Positions 53,017 to 61,076 of a stretch of 64,000 bases of DNA are shown here, piece by piece. Source of the DNA: UBA4416 sp036676295 (GTDB taxonomy: Bacteria > Bacteroidota > Bacteroidia > B-17B0 > Aurantibacillaceae); NCBI GenBank assembly GCA_036676295.1, contig JAKFDE010000016.1, positions 434,001-498,000 of the forward strand, in the 5' to 3' direction. Made by a program: the position numbers and the translations under genes. Positions within the stretch are counted from its first letter, which is position 1. Every line of letters begins with the position of its first letter. Under the pieces are notes generated by a model. The model was not told where the DNA came from and searched no databases. It saw only the letters and a list, made by a program, of their open reading frames with translations.

Positions 53017-54270
53017 TTATGGTTTATATTTTCTTACCACTACTGCAGCATTATGTCCACCAAAACCAAAGGTGTTACTAATTGCTACATTAACAGTACG
53101 TTTTTGAGCTTTGTTAAAAGTCAAATTCAATCGTGGATCTAAACCCGGATCCGGGTTAACGTTATTGATTGTTGGTGGAACAATATCGTTTTGAATAGCC
53201 AATATCGTAGCCATCGCTTCTATCGCACCTGCAGCGCCTAATAAGTGGCCTGTCATAGATTTTGTAGAGCTGATGTTCATTTTATAGGCTTGTTCACCAA
53301 ATACATTTGTGATCGCTTTTAATTCCGCTAAATCACCTAATGGCGTACTGGTACCATGTGTGTTGATATAATCAACCTCATTTGCAGAAATGCCCGCATC
53401 TTTTAAAGCGCGTTGCATTACTAATGTTGCGCCTAATCCTTCCGGATGTGGAGCTGTAATATGATGTGCATCCGCACTCATACCGCCACCGATAATTTCG
53501 GCATAAATTTTTGCACCTCTTGCAAGGGCATGATCTAATTCTTCTAAAATAATAGCTACACCACCTTCGCCTAATACAAAACCATCACGGTCTACATCAT
53601 AAGGACGAGAAGCTGTTTCCGGACTTTCGTTACGAGTACTCATGGCCTGGCAAGCATTAAAGCCACCAATACCACTTTCATTAATAGCGGCTTCAGAACC
53701 ACCGGCAACAATAGCATTTGCTCTACCTAAACGAATGTAAGTAAACGCATCTATTAAAGCTGATGTTGAAGAAGCACAAGCCGAAACGGTTGTGAAGTTT
53801 GGTCCTCTCAAACCAAAACGCATAGATATATGCCCTGAGCAAATATCTGCGATCATTTTAGGAATAAAGAATGGATTGAAACGTGGTGTTCCATCTCCTT
53901 TAGCAAAATTGAAAGTTTCAGTTTGGAAAGTATCTAAACCACCAATACCTGAACCCCAAATAACGCCAATTTCATTTTTGTCGATACCTTCTTTATCTAA
54001 TCCGGAATCAGCCATTGCTTGCACAGAAGCAGCGATACCGTAATGAGAAAAAGCATCTAAACGCTGAGCTTCTTTTCTATCAAAATATTCTTCAATATTA
54101 AAGCCCTTTACTTCGCAAGCAAAGCGGGTTTTAAATTTAGATGCGTCAAAACGCGTAATAGGTGCGGCACCACTAACGCCGTTGATTAAGTTTGTCCAAT
54201 AATCATTAACATTACTGCCCAAAGGGGTAACGGCACCAAGTCCCGTAACTACTACGCGCTTAAATTGCAT
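53017..54270 (-). CDS. fabF: Beta-ketoacyl-ACP synthase II
   Basis: 417 residues of the KAS II type. The catalytic triad is visible: Cys in TTVSACASSTSALI, His in NTHGTSTPLGD and His in MTGHLLGAAGAIE. GFGGHNAAVV ends the fold. FabF condenses malonyl-ACP with acyl-ACP in fatty-acid elongation. It lies between acpP and rnc and is transcribed with them. Confidence 0.98.
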   Translation of the reverse strand: MQFKRVVVTGLGAVTPLGSNVNDYWTNLINGVSGAAPITRFDASKFKTRFACEVKGFNIEEYFDRKEAQRLDAFSHYGIAASVQAMADSGLDKEGIDKNEIGVIWGSGIGGLDTFQTETFNFAKGDGTPRFNPFFIPKMIADICSGHISMRFGLRGPNFTTVSACASSTSALIDAFTYIRLGRANAIVAGGSEAAINESGIGGFNACQAMSTRNESPETASRPYDVDRDGFVLGEGGVAIILEELDHALARGAKIYAEIIGGGMSADAHHITAPHPEGLGATLVMQRALKDAGISANEVDYINTHGTSTPLGDLAELKAITNVFGEQAYKMNISSTKSMTGHLLGAAGAIEAMATILAIQNDIVPPTINNVNPDPGLDPRLNLTFNKAQKRTVNVAISNTFGFGGHNAAVVVRKYKP

Positions 54271-54296
54271 ACAGAATAAATTTTTAAATTAAGTTC

Positions 54297-54536
54297 TTAG
54301 TTTTTTGCATTTGCTTCAATGTAAGAAATAGCATCTCCTACAGTAGCAATTTTTTCAGCTTGATCGTCTGGAATAGCGATATTAAATTCTTTTTCAAATT
54401 CCATGATTAATTCAACTGTATCTAAAGAATCTGCTCCTAAGTCGTTAGTGAAACTTGCAGTTGGAGTTACTTCTTTTTCTTCTACACCTAATTTATCTAC
54501 GATGATAGATTTTACTTTTGATGAAATGTCTGACAT
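54297..54536 (-). CDS. acpP: Acyl carrier protein
   Basis: 79 residues. The phosphopantetheine attachment site is Ser37 in LGADSLDTVEL. The acidic four-helix pattern (MEFEKEFNIAIPDDQAEKI) is typical. It carries fatty-acyl intermediates for FabF, encoded next. A good promoter is placed on the same strand just upstream. Confidence 0.98.
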   Translation of the reverse strand: MSDISSKVKSIIVDKLGVEEKEVTPTASFTNDLGADSLDTVELIMEFEKEFNIAIPDDQAEKIATVGDAISYIEANAKN

Positions 54537-54561
54537 TGTGTTTTAGTTTTAAAATTCGGGA

Positions 54562-54591
54562 CAAAGATAGCTGTATGAATCAAAAAACAAA
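54562..54591 (-). promoter_or_regulatory. acpP promoter
   Basis: Read on the minus strand: TTTG (54588-54591), 18 bases, then TATCTTTG (54562-54569), close to the Bacteroidota -33/-7 consensus. Transcription would start near 54555, about 20 bases before the acpP ATG. Confidence 0.65.
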
Positions 54592-54705
54592 AAAAAAAGA
54601 CCATCAGTAACTGCCTATAAGTCAAATAATTAACTGAAAAGCCCTTTTGAAGCTTCCTAAAATTAGATCTTTGGATTAACAAATGGTCAGTTAAATGCCA
54701 TTATT

Positions 54706-55017
54706 TTAAGCCGACTTTTTTATAACTTTATGATGATGGTGATGTCTATGATGTGAAATATGTTTCACGTTTGTTTGGTCTTTATCATCATCCTTGTGCT
54801 TTCTGTCATAGATCGATACTATGACAAAGGCAATGATACCAAAACCAAGAATACCACCAATAATGTAAAAACCAATAAACCCGCCCTTAGACAAATCATC
54901 GGTGAAGTTTTTAACGATTTTGTCTAAGCCTTCAGCTTTTGCAAAAATTGAAGTAAGCATTAATAGACACGTGAGTAAGAGACCGCCGTTTCCAGAATTT
55001 TTAACTATTGTTTTCAT
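54706..55017 (-). CDS. Small membrane protein with a histidine-rich tail
   Basis: 103 residues. A signal-peptide-like segment (about 10-27), a short periplasmic part (EGLDKIVKNFTDDLSKGG) and one membrane helix (about 46-70, FIGFYIIGGILGFGIIAFVIV) lead to a charged cytoplasmic tail (RKHKDDDKDQ) that ends with HISHHRHHHHHK. Eight histidines in eleven residues could bind Ni, Co, Zn or Cu. No family is recognised. Confidence 0.72.
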   Translation of the reverse strand: MKTIVKNSGNGGLLLTCLLMLTSIFAKAEGLDKIVKNFTDDLSKGGFIGFYIIGGILGFGIIAFVIVSIYDRKHKDDDKDQTNVKHISHHRHHHHHKVIKKSA

Positions 55018-55144
55018 GATTTTTAGAATTTGTGCCTTTTATTTCCAAAGAAAATAGACCAGAAATAAAAAACGATTAAACTTAGTTCTCGGGGACTTCT
55101 AGTAAATTTAACGAGAATAAAGAAAAATTGTTGCATTCCGGCTA

Positions 55145-55176
55145 TTTTGTTATTAAGAAAGAATTGTTTATATTTG
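55145..55176 (+). promoter_or_regulatory. rimP-nusA-infB promoter
   Basis: TTTTG (55145-55149), 19 bases, then TATATTTG (55169-55176): a near-perfect Bacteroidota promoter. Transcription should begin near 55181, leaving a leader of about 60 bases with a hairpin. Confidence 0.8.
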
Positions 55177-55199
55177 TACCCGAAAATTGAAGAAAAATG

Positions 55200-55226
55200 A
55201 AGAGGGACCTTAAAGTCCCTTTTTTA
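55200..55226 (+). terminator. Attenuator-like hairpin in the rimP leader
   Basis: AGGGAC (55203-55208) pairs with GTCCCT (55215-55220) around CTTAAA and is followed directly by TTTTT. It has the form of an intrinsic terminator but lies after the promoter and 14 bases before the rimP ATG, so it may stop part of the transcripts and regulate the operon. Confidence 0.7.
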
Positions 55227-55239
55227 TTTACTTGAACAG

Positions 55240-55704
55240 ATGATAAAAAAACAACAAATTATAGATTTAATAGAAGAGCACTTTGCTGGTTCTGACAAAT
55301 TTATTGTAGACGTAAAAGTATTGGCGGGCAATAAAATTGAAATATATGTGGATGCGCCTAACCATATTGTAATTGCCGATTGTGTGGCGTTAAGCAGACA
55401 CATCGAAGGTAGTTTAGACAGAGAAAAAGACGATTTTGAACTTCAGGTGTCTTCTCCGGGTGCAACACAGCCATTTAAAGTTGTTCAACAATACAAAAAA
55501 TACATCAATTCGAAAGTAGAAGTTACGACAAAAGAGGGCAAAAAACACCAAGGTGTTATCTTAAGTGCTAACGACAATGAATTTGTACTGGAAGAAACCA
55601 GAAAAGAGAAAAAAACGATTGGTAAAGGCAATCAAACCGTAGTAGAAAACATTACCCTAACATACAATCAAATAAAAGAAACAAAATCAATATTACCGTT
55701 TTAA
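55240..55704 (+). CDS. rimP: Ribosome maturation factor RimP
   Basis: 154 residues with the RimP layout: N-terminal alpha-beta domain (KIEIYVDAPNHIVIADCVAL-SRHIEGSLD), the signature FELQVSSPGATQPFKVVQQY and a C-terminal Sm-like barrel (KKHQGVILSANDNEFVLEE). It is needed for 30S subunit maturation. First gene of the rimP-nusA-infB operon, an order conserved across bacteria. Confidence 0.96.
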   Translation: MIKKQQIIDLIEEHFAGSDKFIVDVKVLAGNKIEIYVDAPNHIVIADCVALSRHIEGSLDREKDDFELQVSSPGATQPFKVVQQYKKYINSKVEVTTKEGKKHQGVILSANDNEFVLEETRKEKKTIGKGNQTVVENITLTYNQIKETKSILPF

Positions 55705-55715
55705 AACAAACAACA

Positions 55716-56978
55716 ATGGAAAGTGTAAATTTAATTGAATCATTCTCGTTATTTAAAGAAGACAAGAACATTGATCGCGCAACGTTAATGAGCATCATCG
55801 AAGATGTATTTCGTACTATGTTAATCAAAAAATATGGTTCGGATAAAAACTTTGATATCATCGTAAATCCTGATAAAGGAGATATTGAAATTTATAAGAA
55901 CAGAACTATCGTTGATGATGAATTTGCGGAAGATTCGTTTGATTATGATCCTAATAAACATATCAGTTTAACAGACGCTCATAAAATTGAGCCTGATTTT
56001 GAAATTGGTGAAGAGGTTACTGAATTAGTAAAGTTAGATGAAATTGGTCGTCGTAACGTATTGTCAGTTCGCCAAAACTTAGTTCAAAAAATTCTTGAAT
56101 TAGAAAAAAGCGGTATCTATAACAAATACAAAGAACGTGTTGGTGATATTATCAATGCAGAGGTTTATCAGGTTTGGAAAAAAGAGATCATGTTATTGGA
56201 TGATGAGGGCAACGAATTATTGTTACCTAAAACAGAACAGATCCCTTCTGATTTCTTCAAAAAAGGTGATTCGGTAAAAGCAGTTGTACATAAAGTAGAA
56301 CTGAAAAACGGAACACCTACTATCATCATGTCTCGTACTGCTCCGGCATTCTTAGAGCGTTTATTTGAAATGGAAGTACCTGAAGTATTTGATGGTTTAA
56401 TTACCATTAAGAAAATTGTTCGTGAACCGGGTGAGAGAGCTAAAGTAGCTGTTGAATCTTATGATGATCGTATCGATCCGGTTGGAGCTTGTGTTGGTAT
56501 GAAGGGTTCTCGTATCCATGGTATTGTTCGCGAATTAAAAAATGAAAATATTGACGTAATCAATTACACATCTAATGCTCAGTTATTAATTCAACGTTCA
56601 TTAAGCCCTGCAAAAGTTACTTCCGTTAAATTAAATGAAGACACTAAACGTGCAGAGGTATTCTTGAAACCTGATCAAATTTCTTTAGCAATTGGTAAAG
56701 GTGGCTACAATATTAAATTAGCTGGTAAATTAACCGGATACGAAATTGATGTATTCCGTGATAATGACGAAGCTGCAACTGACATTGAAGATGTTGACTT
56801 AGTAGAATTCTCTGATGAAATTGAAGAATCAGTAATTAATGTACTTCAATCTGTTGGATGCGATACTGCTAAATCTGTATTAGAATTAAGCAACGAAGAG
56901 TTAGCGCGCAGAACAGGATTAACTGAAGATGTGATCGAAGATGTGAAACAAGTGCTTCAATCTGAGTTCGAAGATTAA
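55716..56978 (+). CDS. nusA: Transcription termination/antitermination factor NusA
   Basis: 420 residues. The N-terminal RNA-polymerase-binding domain (about 1-130) is followed by an S1 domain (GDIINAEVYQVWKKEIMLLD) and KH domains (DPVGACVGMKGSRIHGIVRE and DQISLAIGKGGYNIKLAGKL). Only one short helical repeat follows (SNEELARRTGLTEDVIEDV), so the two acidic repeats of E. coli NusA are not both present. It modulates pausing and termination. Encoded 11 bases after rimP. Confidence 0.97.
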   Translation: MESVNLIESFSLFKEDKNIDRATLMSIIEDVFRTMLIKKYGSDKNFDIIVNPDKGDIEIYKNRTIVDDEFAEDSFDYDPNKHISLTDAHKIEPDFEIGEEVTELVKLDEIGRRNVLSVRQNLVQKILELEKSGIYNKYKERVGDIINAEVYQVWKKEIMLLDDEGNELLLPKTEQIPSDFFKKGDSVKAVVHKVELKNGTPTIIMSRTAPAFLERLFEMEVPEVFDGLITIKKIVREPGERAKVAVESYDDRIDPVGACVGMKGSRIHGIVRELKNENIDVINYTSNAQLLIQRSLSPAKVTSVKLNEDTKRAEVFLKPDQISLAIGKGGYNIKLAGKLTGYEIDVFRDNDEAATDIEDVDLVEFSDEIEESVINVLQSVGCDTAKSVLELSNEELARRTGLTEDVIEDVKQVLQSEFED

Positions 56979-57072
56979 TATTCCGTTAAGAAAAAGTTAG
57001 CCTTCTTTTTTATGGAATTAAAAAGGCAAATTTGGCACACAACAATTAAAAAAAGACGAGGAAATAGAGAAT

Positions 57073-59937
57073 ATGTCAGACGCAAAACAAATGCGATTAA
57101 GTAAAGTTGCTAAGGAATTTAATTTATCCCTCGGGAAAATTACTGAGTTCTTGGCTTCAAAAGGTCGCCCGGTAGAAAATAACCCTAACGCAAAAATTGG
57201 AGATGAAGAGTATTCTTTATTATCCAAAGAATTTTCGGGGGATAAATCTGCCAAAGAAGAGGCACAACATGTTGGACTTGTTCTTAATAAAGCAAAACGC
57301 GAAACCATTGTATTGGAAGATCCAAAGGTTATTAAAGCAAGAGAGCAAGAAGAGTTACGCATTAAAGATCTAACGGCCGCTGCTTTAAAAGTTACTGAAG
57401 AAAAAAAGAAAGCTGCTGAAAAACCGGTTGAAAAAATCGAGGAAGTAAAAGTTGAAACTCCGGTAGCAGAAACAAAAGCTCCGGAAACACTTTATACCGA
57501 AACACCAACCGAAAATACAGGAAACATTACAGGTCCTAAGGTATTAGGTAAATTAGATTTAAGCACCTTAAATCAAAAAACAAAACCTGATAAAAAAACC
57601 AAGAAGGAAAAAGAAGAGGAGAAAAAAACTGAAGTAAAAGAAACAAAAGGTAGAAAGAAAAAAGAAGAAGAGCCAGTTGTTTCAAAAATCGAAGTTATTG
57701 AAACTCCCGCTGAAGTTGAGCCTCCTGTTGTTGAAGAAGCAAAAGAAGTATTCCATGAAACGGTTTACCAAAAATTAGAGGGACCAAAAATTATGGGTAA
57801 AATTGAATTACCTGTAATTAAAGAAACTAAAAAAGCGAATGGCCCAGCCGGCGGTAGCGATGCTGACAAAAAGAAACGTAAGCGTATCCGCAAAGGCGGT
57901 ATGAGCCAGGAAGAAATTAAAAAAGTTGGTACTGAGCAAGCGCAAATTGCAAAAGACAGAGCCAAAGAGAAATATGGTGACCCCCGTGCTAAAAAAGGCC
58001 CGGCTGCTGCTCGAGAATCGAGACCAGCTTTAACTGATGAAGAAATTCAGGCACAAATTAAAGAAACGTTAGCGCGTTTAAGTTCTAAAGGTTCTAAATC
58101 AAAAACATCTAAATACCGTCGTGAAAAACGTGATGATGTTAGAGATAAAATGGCTGAACAACAAGAGCAGTCAGATATAGAGAAAAAGACATTACAGGTA
58201 ACAGAATTCGTTTCAGCTAATCAATTAGCTCAAATGATGAATGTTTCGGTAACACAAATTATTTCTACTTGTATGAGTTTAGGTTTATTTGTGTCTATCA
58301 ATCAACGATTAGATGCTGAAACCTTAGCGATTGTAGCCGAAGAGTTTGGTTTCAAAACGGAGTTTGTAAGTGTTGAAGTTCAGGAAGCGATTGAAGATCA
58401 GGAAGCAGAAGATCCTGCAGATTTAGTGGAGCGTCCGCCTATCGTTACCATCATGGGTCACGTAGATCACGGTAAAACATCTTTATTAGATTACATTCGT
58501 AAATCTAACGTTTTAGCCGGTGAGGCAGGTGGAATTACTCAGCATATTGGAAGTTATAATGTAAAATTAGAAAGTGGTAAATCAATTACTTTCTTAGATA
58601 CTCCGGGTCACGAAGCCTTTACAGCAATGCGTGCCCGTGGTGCTAAAGTAACCGATATCGTTATTATTGTAGTAGCCGCTGATGACAGCGTGATGCCTCA
58701 AACAAAAGAAGCAATTAATCACGCGCAAGCAGCCGGTGTACCAATGATCATTGCGATCAATAAAATTGATAAGCCGGGAGCAAATCCAGACAAGATCCGT
58801 GAAGCCTTATCTGCTATGAATATCTTAGTAGAAGAATGGGGTGGAAAAGTTCAATGTCAGGAAATTGCAGCGAAATTTGGTAAAAACGTTGATCTATTAC
58901 TAGAAAAAATTGTTTTAGAAGCTGAGATCTTAGAATTAAAAGCTAATCCAAAAGCAAAAGCTTCTGGTTCAGTAATTGAAGCTAAATTAGATAAAGGTCG
59001 TGGTCACGTAGTTGATGTGATCGTTCAAAAAGGAACAATGCGTGTGGGAGATATTGTTGTTGCCGGTTGCCATAGCGGTAGAGTAAAAGCAATGACTAAT
59101 GAGCATGGTATCAATATTAAAGAAGCGGGTCCATCAATTCCTGTACAATTATTAGGATTAAATGGTGCGCCTACTGCAGGTGATAAATTTAACGTTATGA
59201 GCGATGAGCGTGAAGCACGTGAGTTAGCCAACAAACGTTTACAATTACAGCGTGAGCAAGGTATCCGTACTCAAAAACACATTACGTTGGATGAGATCGG
59301 TCGTCGTTTAGCAATTGGTGACTTTAAAGAATTAAACGTGATCGTTAAAGGTGACGTGGATGGTTCTATTGAAGCCTTATCTGATTCATTATTAAAATTA
59401 TCAACTGAGAAAATTCAGGTTAATATTATCCACAAATCAGTTGGTGCTATTAGTGAAACAGACGTTATGTTAGCAAGTGCATCAAATGCGATCATTGTTG
59501 GTTTCCAGGTTCGTCCTTCAGTTACAGCTCGTAAATTAGCTGAACAAGAAGAAATTGACATCCGTTTATATTCAATTATTTACGATGCCATTAACGAAGT
59601 GAAAGCAGCGATGGAAGGCATGTTAGCTCCTGAATTTGTAGAGAAAGCAGTATGTAACATTGAGATCCGTGAAGTATTTAATATCACTAAAGTTGGTACA
59701 ATTGCCGGTTGTTATGTATTAGATGGTAAAGTAACCCGTCATACTAAAATCCGTATCATCCGTGATGGTATCGTGGTTCACACAGGTAGCCTTGGTTCAT
59801 TAAAACGTTTCAAAGACGATGTGAAAGAAGTAGGTGTTGGATATGAGTGTGGTTTAAACATTGAAGGATTTAACGATATCAAAGTTGGCGACATCATTGA
59901 AGGTTATGACATGGTTGAGGTGAAAGCCAAACTTTAA
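57073..59937 (+). CDS. infB: Translation initiation factor IF-2
   Basis: 954 residues. An N-terminal winged-helix-like IF2_N region (KVAKEFNLSLGKITEFLASK-GR) is followed by a long Lys/Glu/Pro-rich linker (about 80-340) and a second IF2_N region (TEFVSANQLAQMMNVSVTQI). The GTPase domain has G1 GHVDHGKTS, DTPGHEAF and NKIDKPGANPD. C-terminal domains bind fMet-tRNA. The linker has many KKKEEE runs. Third gene of the rimP operon, 94 bases after nusA. Confidence 0.98.
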   Translation: MSDAKQMRLSKVAKEFNLSLGKITEFLASKGRPVENNPNAKIGDEEYSLLSKEFSGDKSAKEEAQHVGLVLNKAKRETIVLEDPKVIKAREQEELRIKDLTAAALKVTEEKKKAAEKPVEKIEEVKVETPVAETKAPETLYTETPTENTGNITGPKVLGKLDLSTLNQKTKPDKKTKKEKEEEKKTEVKETKGRKKKEEEPVVSKIEVIETPAEVEPPVVEEAKEVFHETVYQKLEGPKIMGKIELPVIKETKKANGPAGGSDADKKKRKRIRKGGMSQEEIKKVGTEQAQIAKDRAKEKYGDPRAKKGPAAARESRPALTDEEIQAQIKETLARLSSKGSKSKTSKYRREKRDDVRDKMAEQQEQSDIEKKTLQVTEFVSANQLAQMMNVSVTQIISTCMSLGLFVSINQRLDAETLAIVAEEFGFKTEFVSVEVQEAIEDQEAEDPADLVERPPIVTIMGHVDHGKTSLLDYIRKSNVLAGEAGGITQHIGSYNVKLESGKSITFLDTPGHEAFTAMRARGAKVTDIVIIVVAADDSVMPQTKEAINHAQAAGVPMIIAINKIDKPGANPDKIREALSAMNILVEEWGGKVQCQEIAAKFGKNVDLLLEKIVLEAEILELKANPKAKASGSVIEAKLDKGRGHVVDVIVQKGTMRVGDIVVAGCHSGRVKAMTNEHGINIKEAGPSIPVQLLGLNGAPTAGDKFNVMSDEREARELANKRLQLQREQGIRTQKHITLDEIGRRLAIGDFKELNVIVKGDVDGSIEALSDSLLKLSTEKIQVNIIHKSVGAISETDVMLASASNAIIVGFQVRPSVTARKLAEQEEIDIRLYSIIYDAINEVKAAMEGMLAPEFVEKAVCNIEIREVFNITKVGTIAGCYVLDGKVTRHTKIRIIRDGIVVHTGSLGSLKRFKDDVKEVGVGYECGLNIEGFNDIKVGDIIEGYDMVEVKAKL

Positions 59938-59940
59938 GAA

Positions 59941-60031
59941 TTTTTAGTTGTAAATCTTTAGTTTTTAATAGAGTTCTTGAATAATAAATAGGATTTTATT
60001 AAAAACTAATAACTAAACACTTACAACTAAA
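59941..60031. repeat. Imperfect inverted repeat upstream of tRNA-Ala
   Basis: Two perfectly matching arm pairs: TTTAGTTGTAA (59943-59953) with TTACAACTAAA (60021-60031), and TTAGTTTTTAATA (59958-59970) with TATTAAAAACTAA (59997-60009). Together they could form a hairpin of about 89 bases ending five bases before the tRNA. The sequence also belongs to the A-rich spacer family. Confidence 0.6.
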
Positions 60032-60035
60032 TATT

Positions 60036-60109
60036 GGGGGATTAGCTCATTTGGCTAGAGCGCTTCGCTGGCAGTGAAGAGGTGATCGGTTCGAATCCGA
60101 TATTCTCCA
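60036..60109 (+). tRNA. tRNA-Ala (anticodon GGC)
   Basis: A 74-base cloverleaf. Acceptor GGGGGAT pairs with ATTCTCC (two G-T pairs); the D-arm includes TAGCTCATTTGGCTAGAGC; the anticodon stem CTTCG/TGAAG encloses loop CTGGCAG, giving GGC for alanine; the T-arm is ATCGG-TTCGAAT-CCGAT. The discriminator is A, and CCA is not encoded. A terminator follows after ten bases. Its 3' end is repeated at 60258. Confidence 0.95.
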
Positions 60110-60110
60110 C
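60094..60110 (+). repeat. Direct repeat 1 at the tRNA-Ala 3' end (att-like)
   Basis: AATCCGATATTCTCCAC, the last bases of the tRNA, is repeated exactly at 60258-60274, 164 bases downstream. Duplication of a tRNA 3' end is the usual trace of tRNA-targeted integration, though the interval is too small to be a full element. Confidence 0.6.
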
Positions 60111-60118
60111 AAATAAAA

Positions 60119-60151
60119 CAAAAGTCAGAAGTAAATACTTCTGACTTTTTT
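60119..60151 (+). terminator. Terminator after tRNA-Ala
   Basis: AAAAGTCAGAAGTA and TACTTCTGACTTTT form a 14-bp stem with a short loop, followed by TT. Confidence 0.85.
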
Positions 60152-60188
60152 AGTTTTAAGCGAACTCTAAAACTTGTTTTGGAGTGAG

Positions 60189-60276
60189 GGAGAAACTAAA
60201 AAAGCGAAGGCGTTAGCCGAGACTTTTGTTTTGCAATTCTGGAATTATCGGAAATTAAATCCGATATTCTCCACCA
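60189..60276 (+). pseudogene. tRNA-like remnant or integration scar
   Basis: A GGAGAAA at 60189 could pair with the acceptor strand ATTCTCC at 60266-60272, which is followed by ACCA. TATCGGA...TCCGATA forms a T-arm-like stem, but its loop lacks the TTC bases, and no proper D-arm or anticodon arm can be drawn. It may be a decayed tRNA or the right half of an att duplication. A terminator-like hairpin follows, as after the real tRNA. Confidence 0.4.
60258..60274 (+). repeat. Direct repeat 2 of the tRNA-Ala 3' end (att-like)
   Basis: AATCCGATATTCTCCAC, 17 bases identical to the tRNA-Ala 3' end at 60094-60110, followed here by CA so that CCA is formed. Confidence 0.6.
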
Positions 60277-60282
60277 AAACTA

Positions 60283-60315
60283 AAAAGACTTATGTAAATC
60301 ATAGGTCTTTTTTTA
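60283..60315 (+). terminator. Terminator-like hairpin
   Basis: AAAAAGACTTATG and CATAGGTCTTTTT pair (one G-T pair) and are followed by a T-run. There is no gene directly upstream except the tRNA-like remnant. Confidence 0.75.
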
Positions 60316-60317
60316 TT

Positions 60318-60325
60318 TATATTTG
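60318..60325 (+). promoter_or_regulatory. -7 box of the lipoprotein gene
   Basis: TATATTTG lies 25 bases before the ATG at 60351, right after the preceding terminator. Confidence 0.5.
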
Positions 60326-60350
60326 GATTAAACTCCATCCTGTTTATTCA

Positions 60351-61061
60351 ATGCGATATTCTATATTAATATTTATTATACAATTAAGCTTATTATTTAT
60401 TTCATGTAGTGAAGAAGTTCCTGTTAATACAAATACAATACCCAATAATGATACTTTAAAATATTGTGACAGTTTATCCTTACAGACAATGAACAGTGTA
60501 AGTGATCCAAAAAATGAAGATACCTTGAGGTTAGATTTTTTTGATTTTCAAATTGAATTTCCCCACTTAAGTACTTTTGATAATGATAAGATACAAATCA
60601 AAGATACAACTGAACTTTTTTTAGATTTAGAATCAAGTGTAGATTCAGCAATATTGATCATAAAAGGTGAAAACATCGCTTCTATTTCATTAACAGAACA
60701 ATTTCAAACAGCCATATCCATACAGGATGAGGGGCCGCATATAGAATTATACGATTGGAAAAATCATCAATCCGATTGGATTAAAGTAGATAGTGTTTCT
60801 CCCTTTGTTTATAGATTAAAGTATATTTCTGAGCAAGAAAATGGGAACTTCCCCAAGTTTTCAAAAGAAGAATTAATTAATGCGGCTCTAAAATATGGTG
60901 ATGAACACTGGTCTGACTTAATTAAAAATCCTCCAGTCGGTAGTTGGAAAGATCAGTTTTGGATAGGAGTTGGAGTCAGAAGAATTAAAATCAATGGAAT
61001 TTCTAATACAGGAAAGCCTATTAACAAACTATTAATTATTTATCCGGCAATGGGATGTTAA
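60351..61061 (+). CDS. Hypothetical lipoprotein
   Basis: 236 residues from ATG 60351. A signal peptide (MRYSILIFIIQLSLLFIS) with a lipobox ends at Cys19, followed by SEE. The open frame extends further upstream only through the tRNA-like remnant and terminator, so that extension is not real. The mature part has acidic strands (LRLDFFDFQIEFPHLSTFDN) and YDWKNHQSDWIKVDSVSPF. No family was recognised. The kgtP-like gene follows after 15 bases. Confidence 0.75.
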   Translation: MRYSILIFIIQLSLLFISCSEEVPVNTNTIPNNDTLKYCDSLSLQTMNSVSDPKNEDTLRLDFFDFQIEFPHLSTFDNDKIQIKDTTELFLDLESSVDSAILIIKGENIASISLTEQFQTAISIQDEGPHIELYDWKNHQSDWIKVDSVSPFVYRLKYISEQENGNFPKFSKEELINAALKYGDEHWSDLIKNPPVGSWKDQFWIGVGVRRIKINGISNTGKPINKLLIIYPAMGC

Positions 61062-61076
61062 ATACTTAAAATAATT

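Noticed and set aside
54744..54770. parS-like sequence (GTGAAATATGTTTCACG)
   Set aside because: The half-sites are in the wrong order and spacing for TGTTNCACGTGNAACA, and they encode part of the histidine-rich protein. Probably chance.
60174..60350. N-terminal extension of the lipoprotein ORF through the tRNA-like remnant
   Set aside because: It would read through a tRNA 3'-end copy and a terminator. The ATG at 60351 gives a proper lipoprotein signal peptide.
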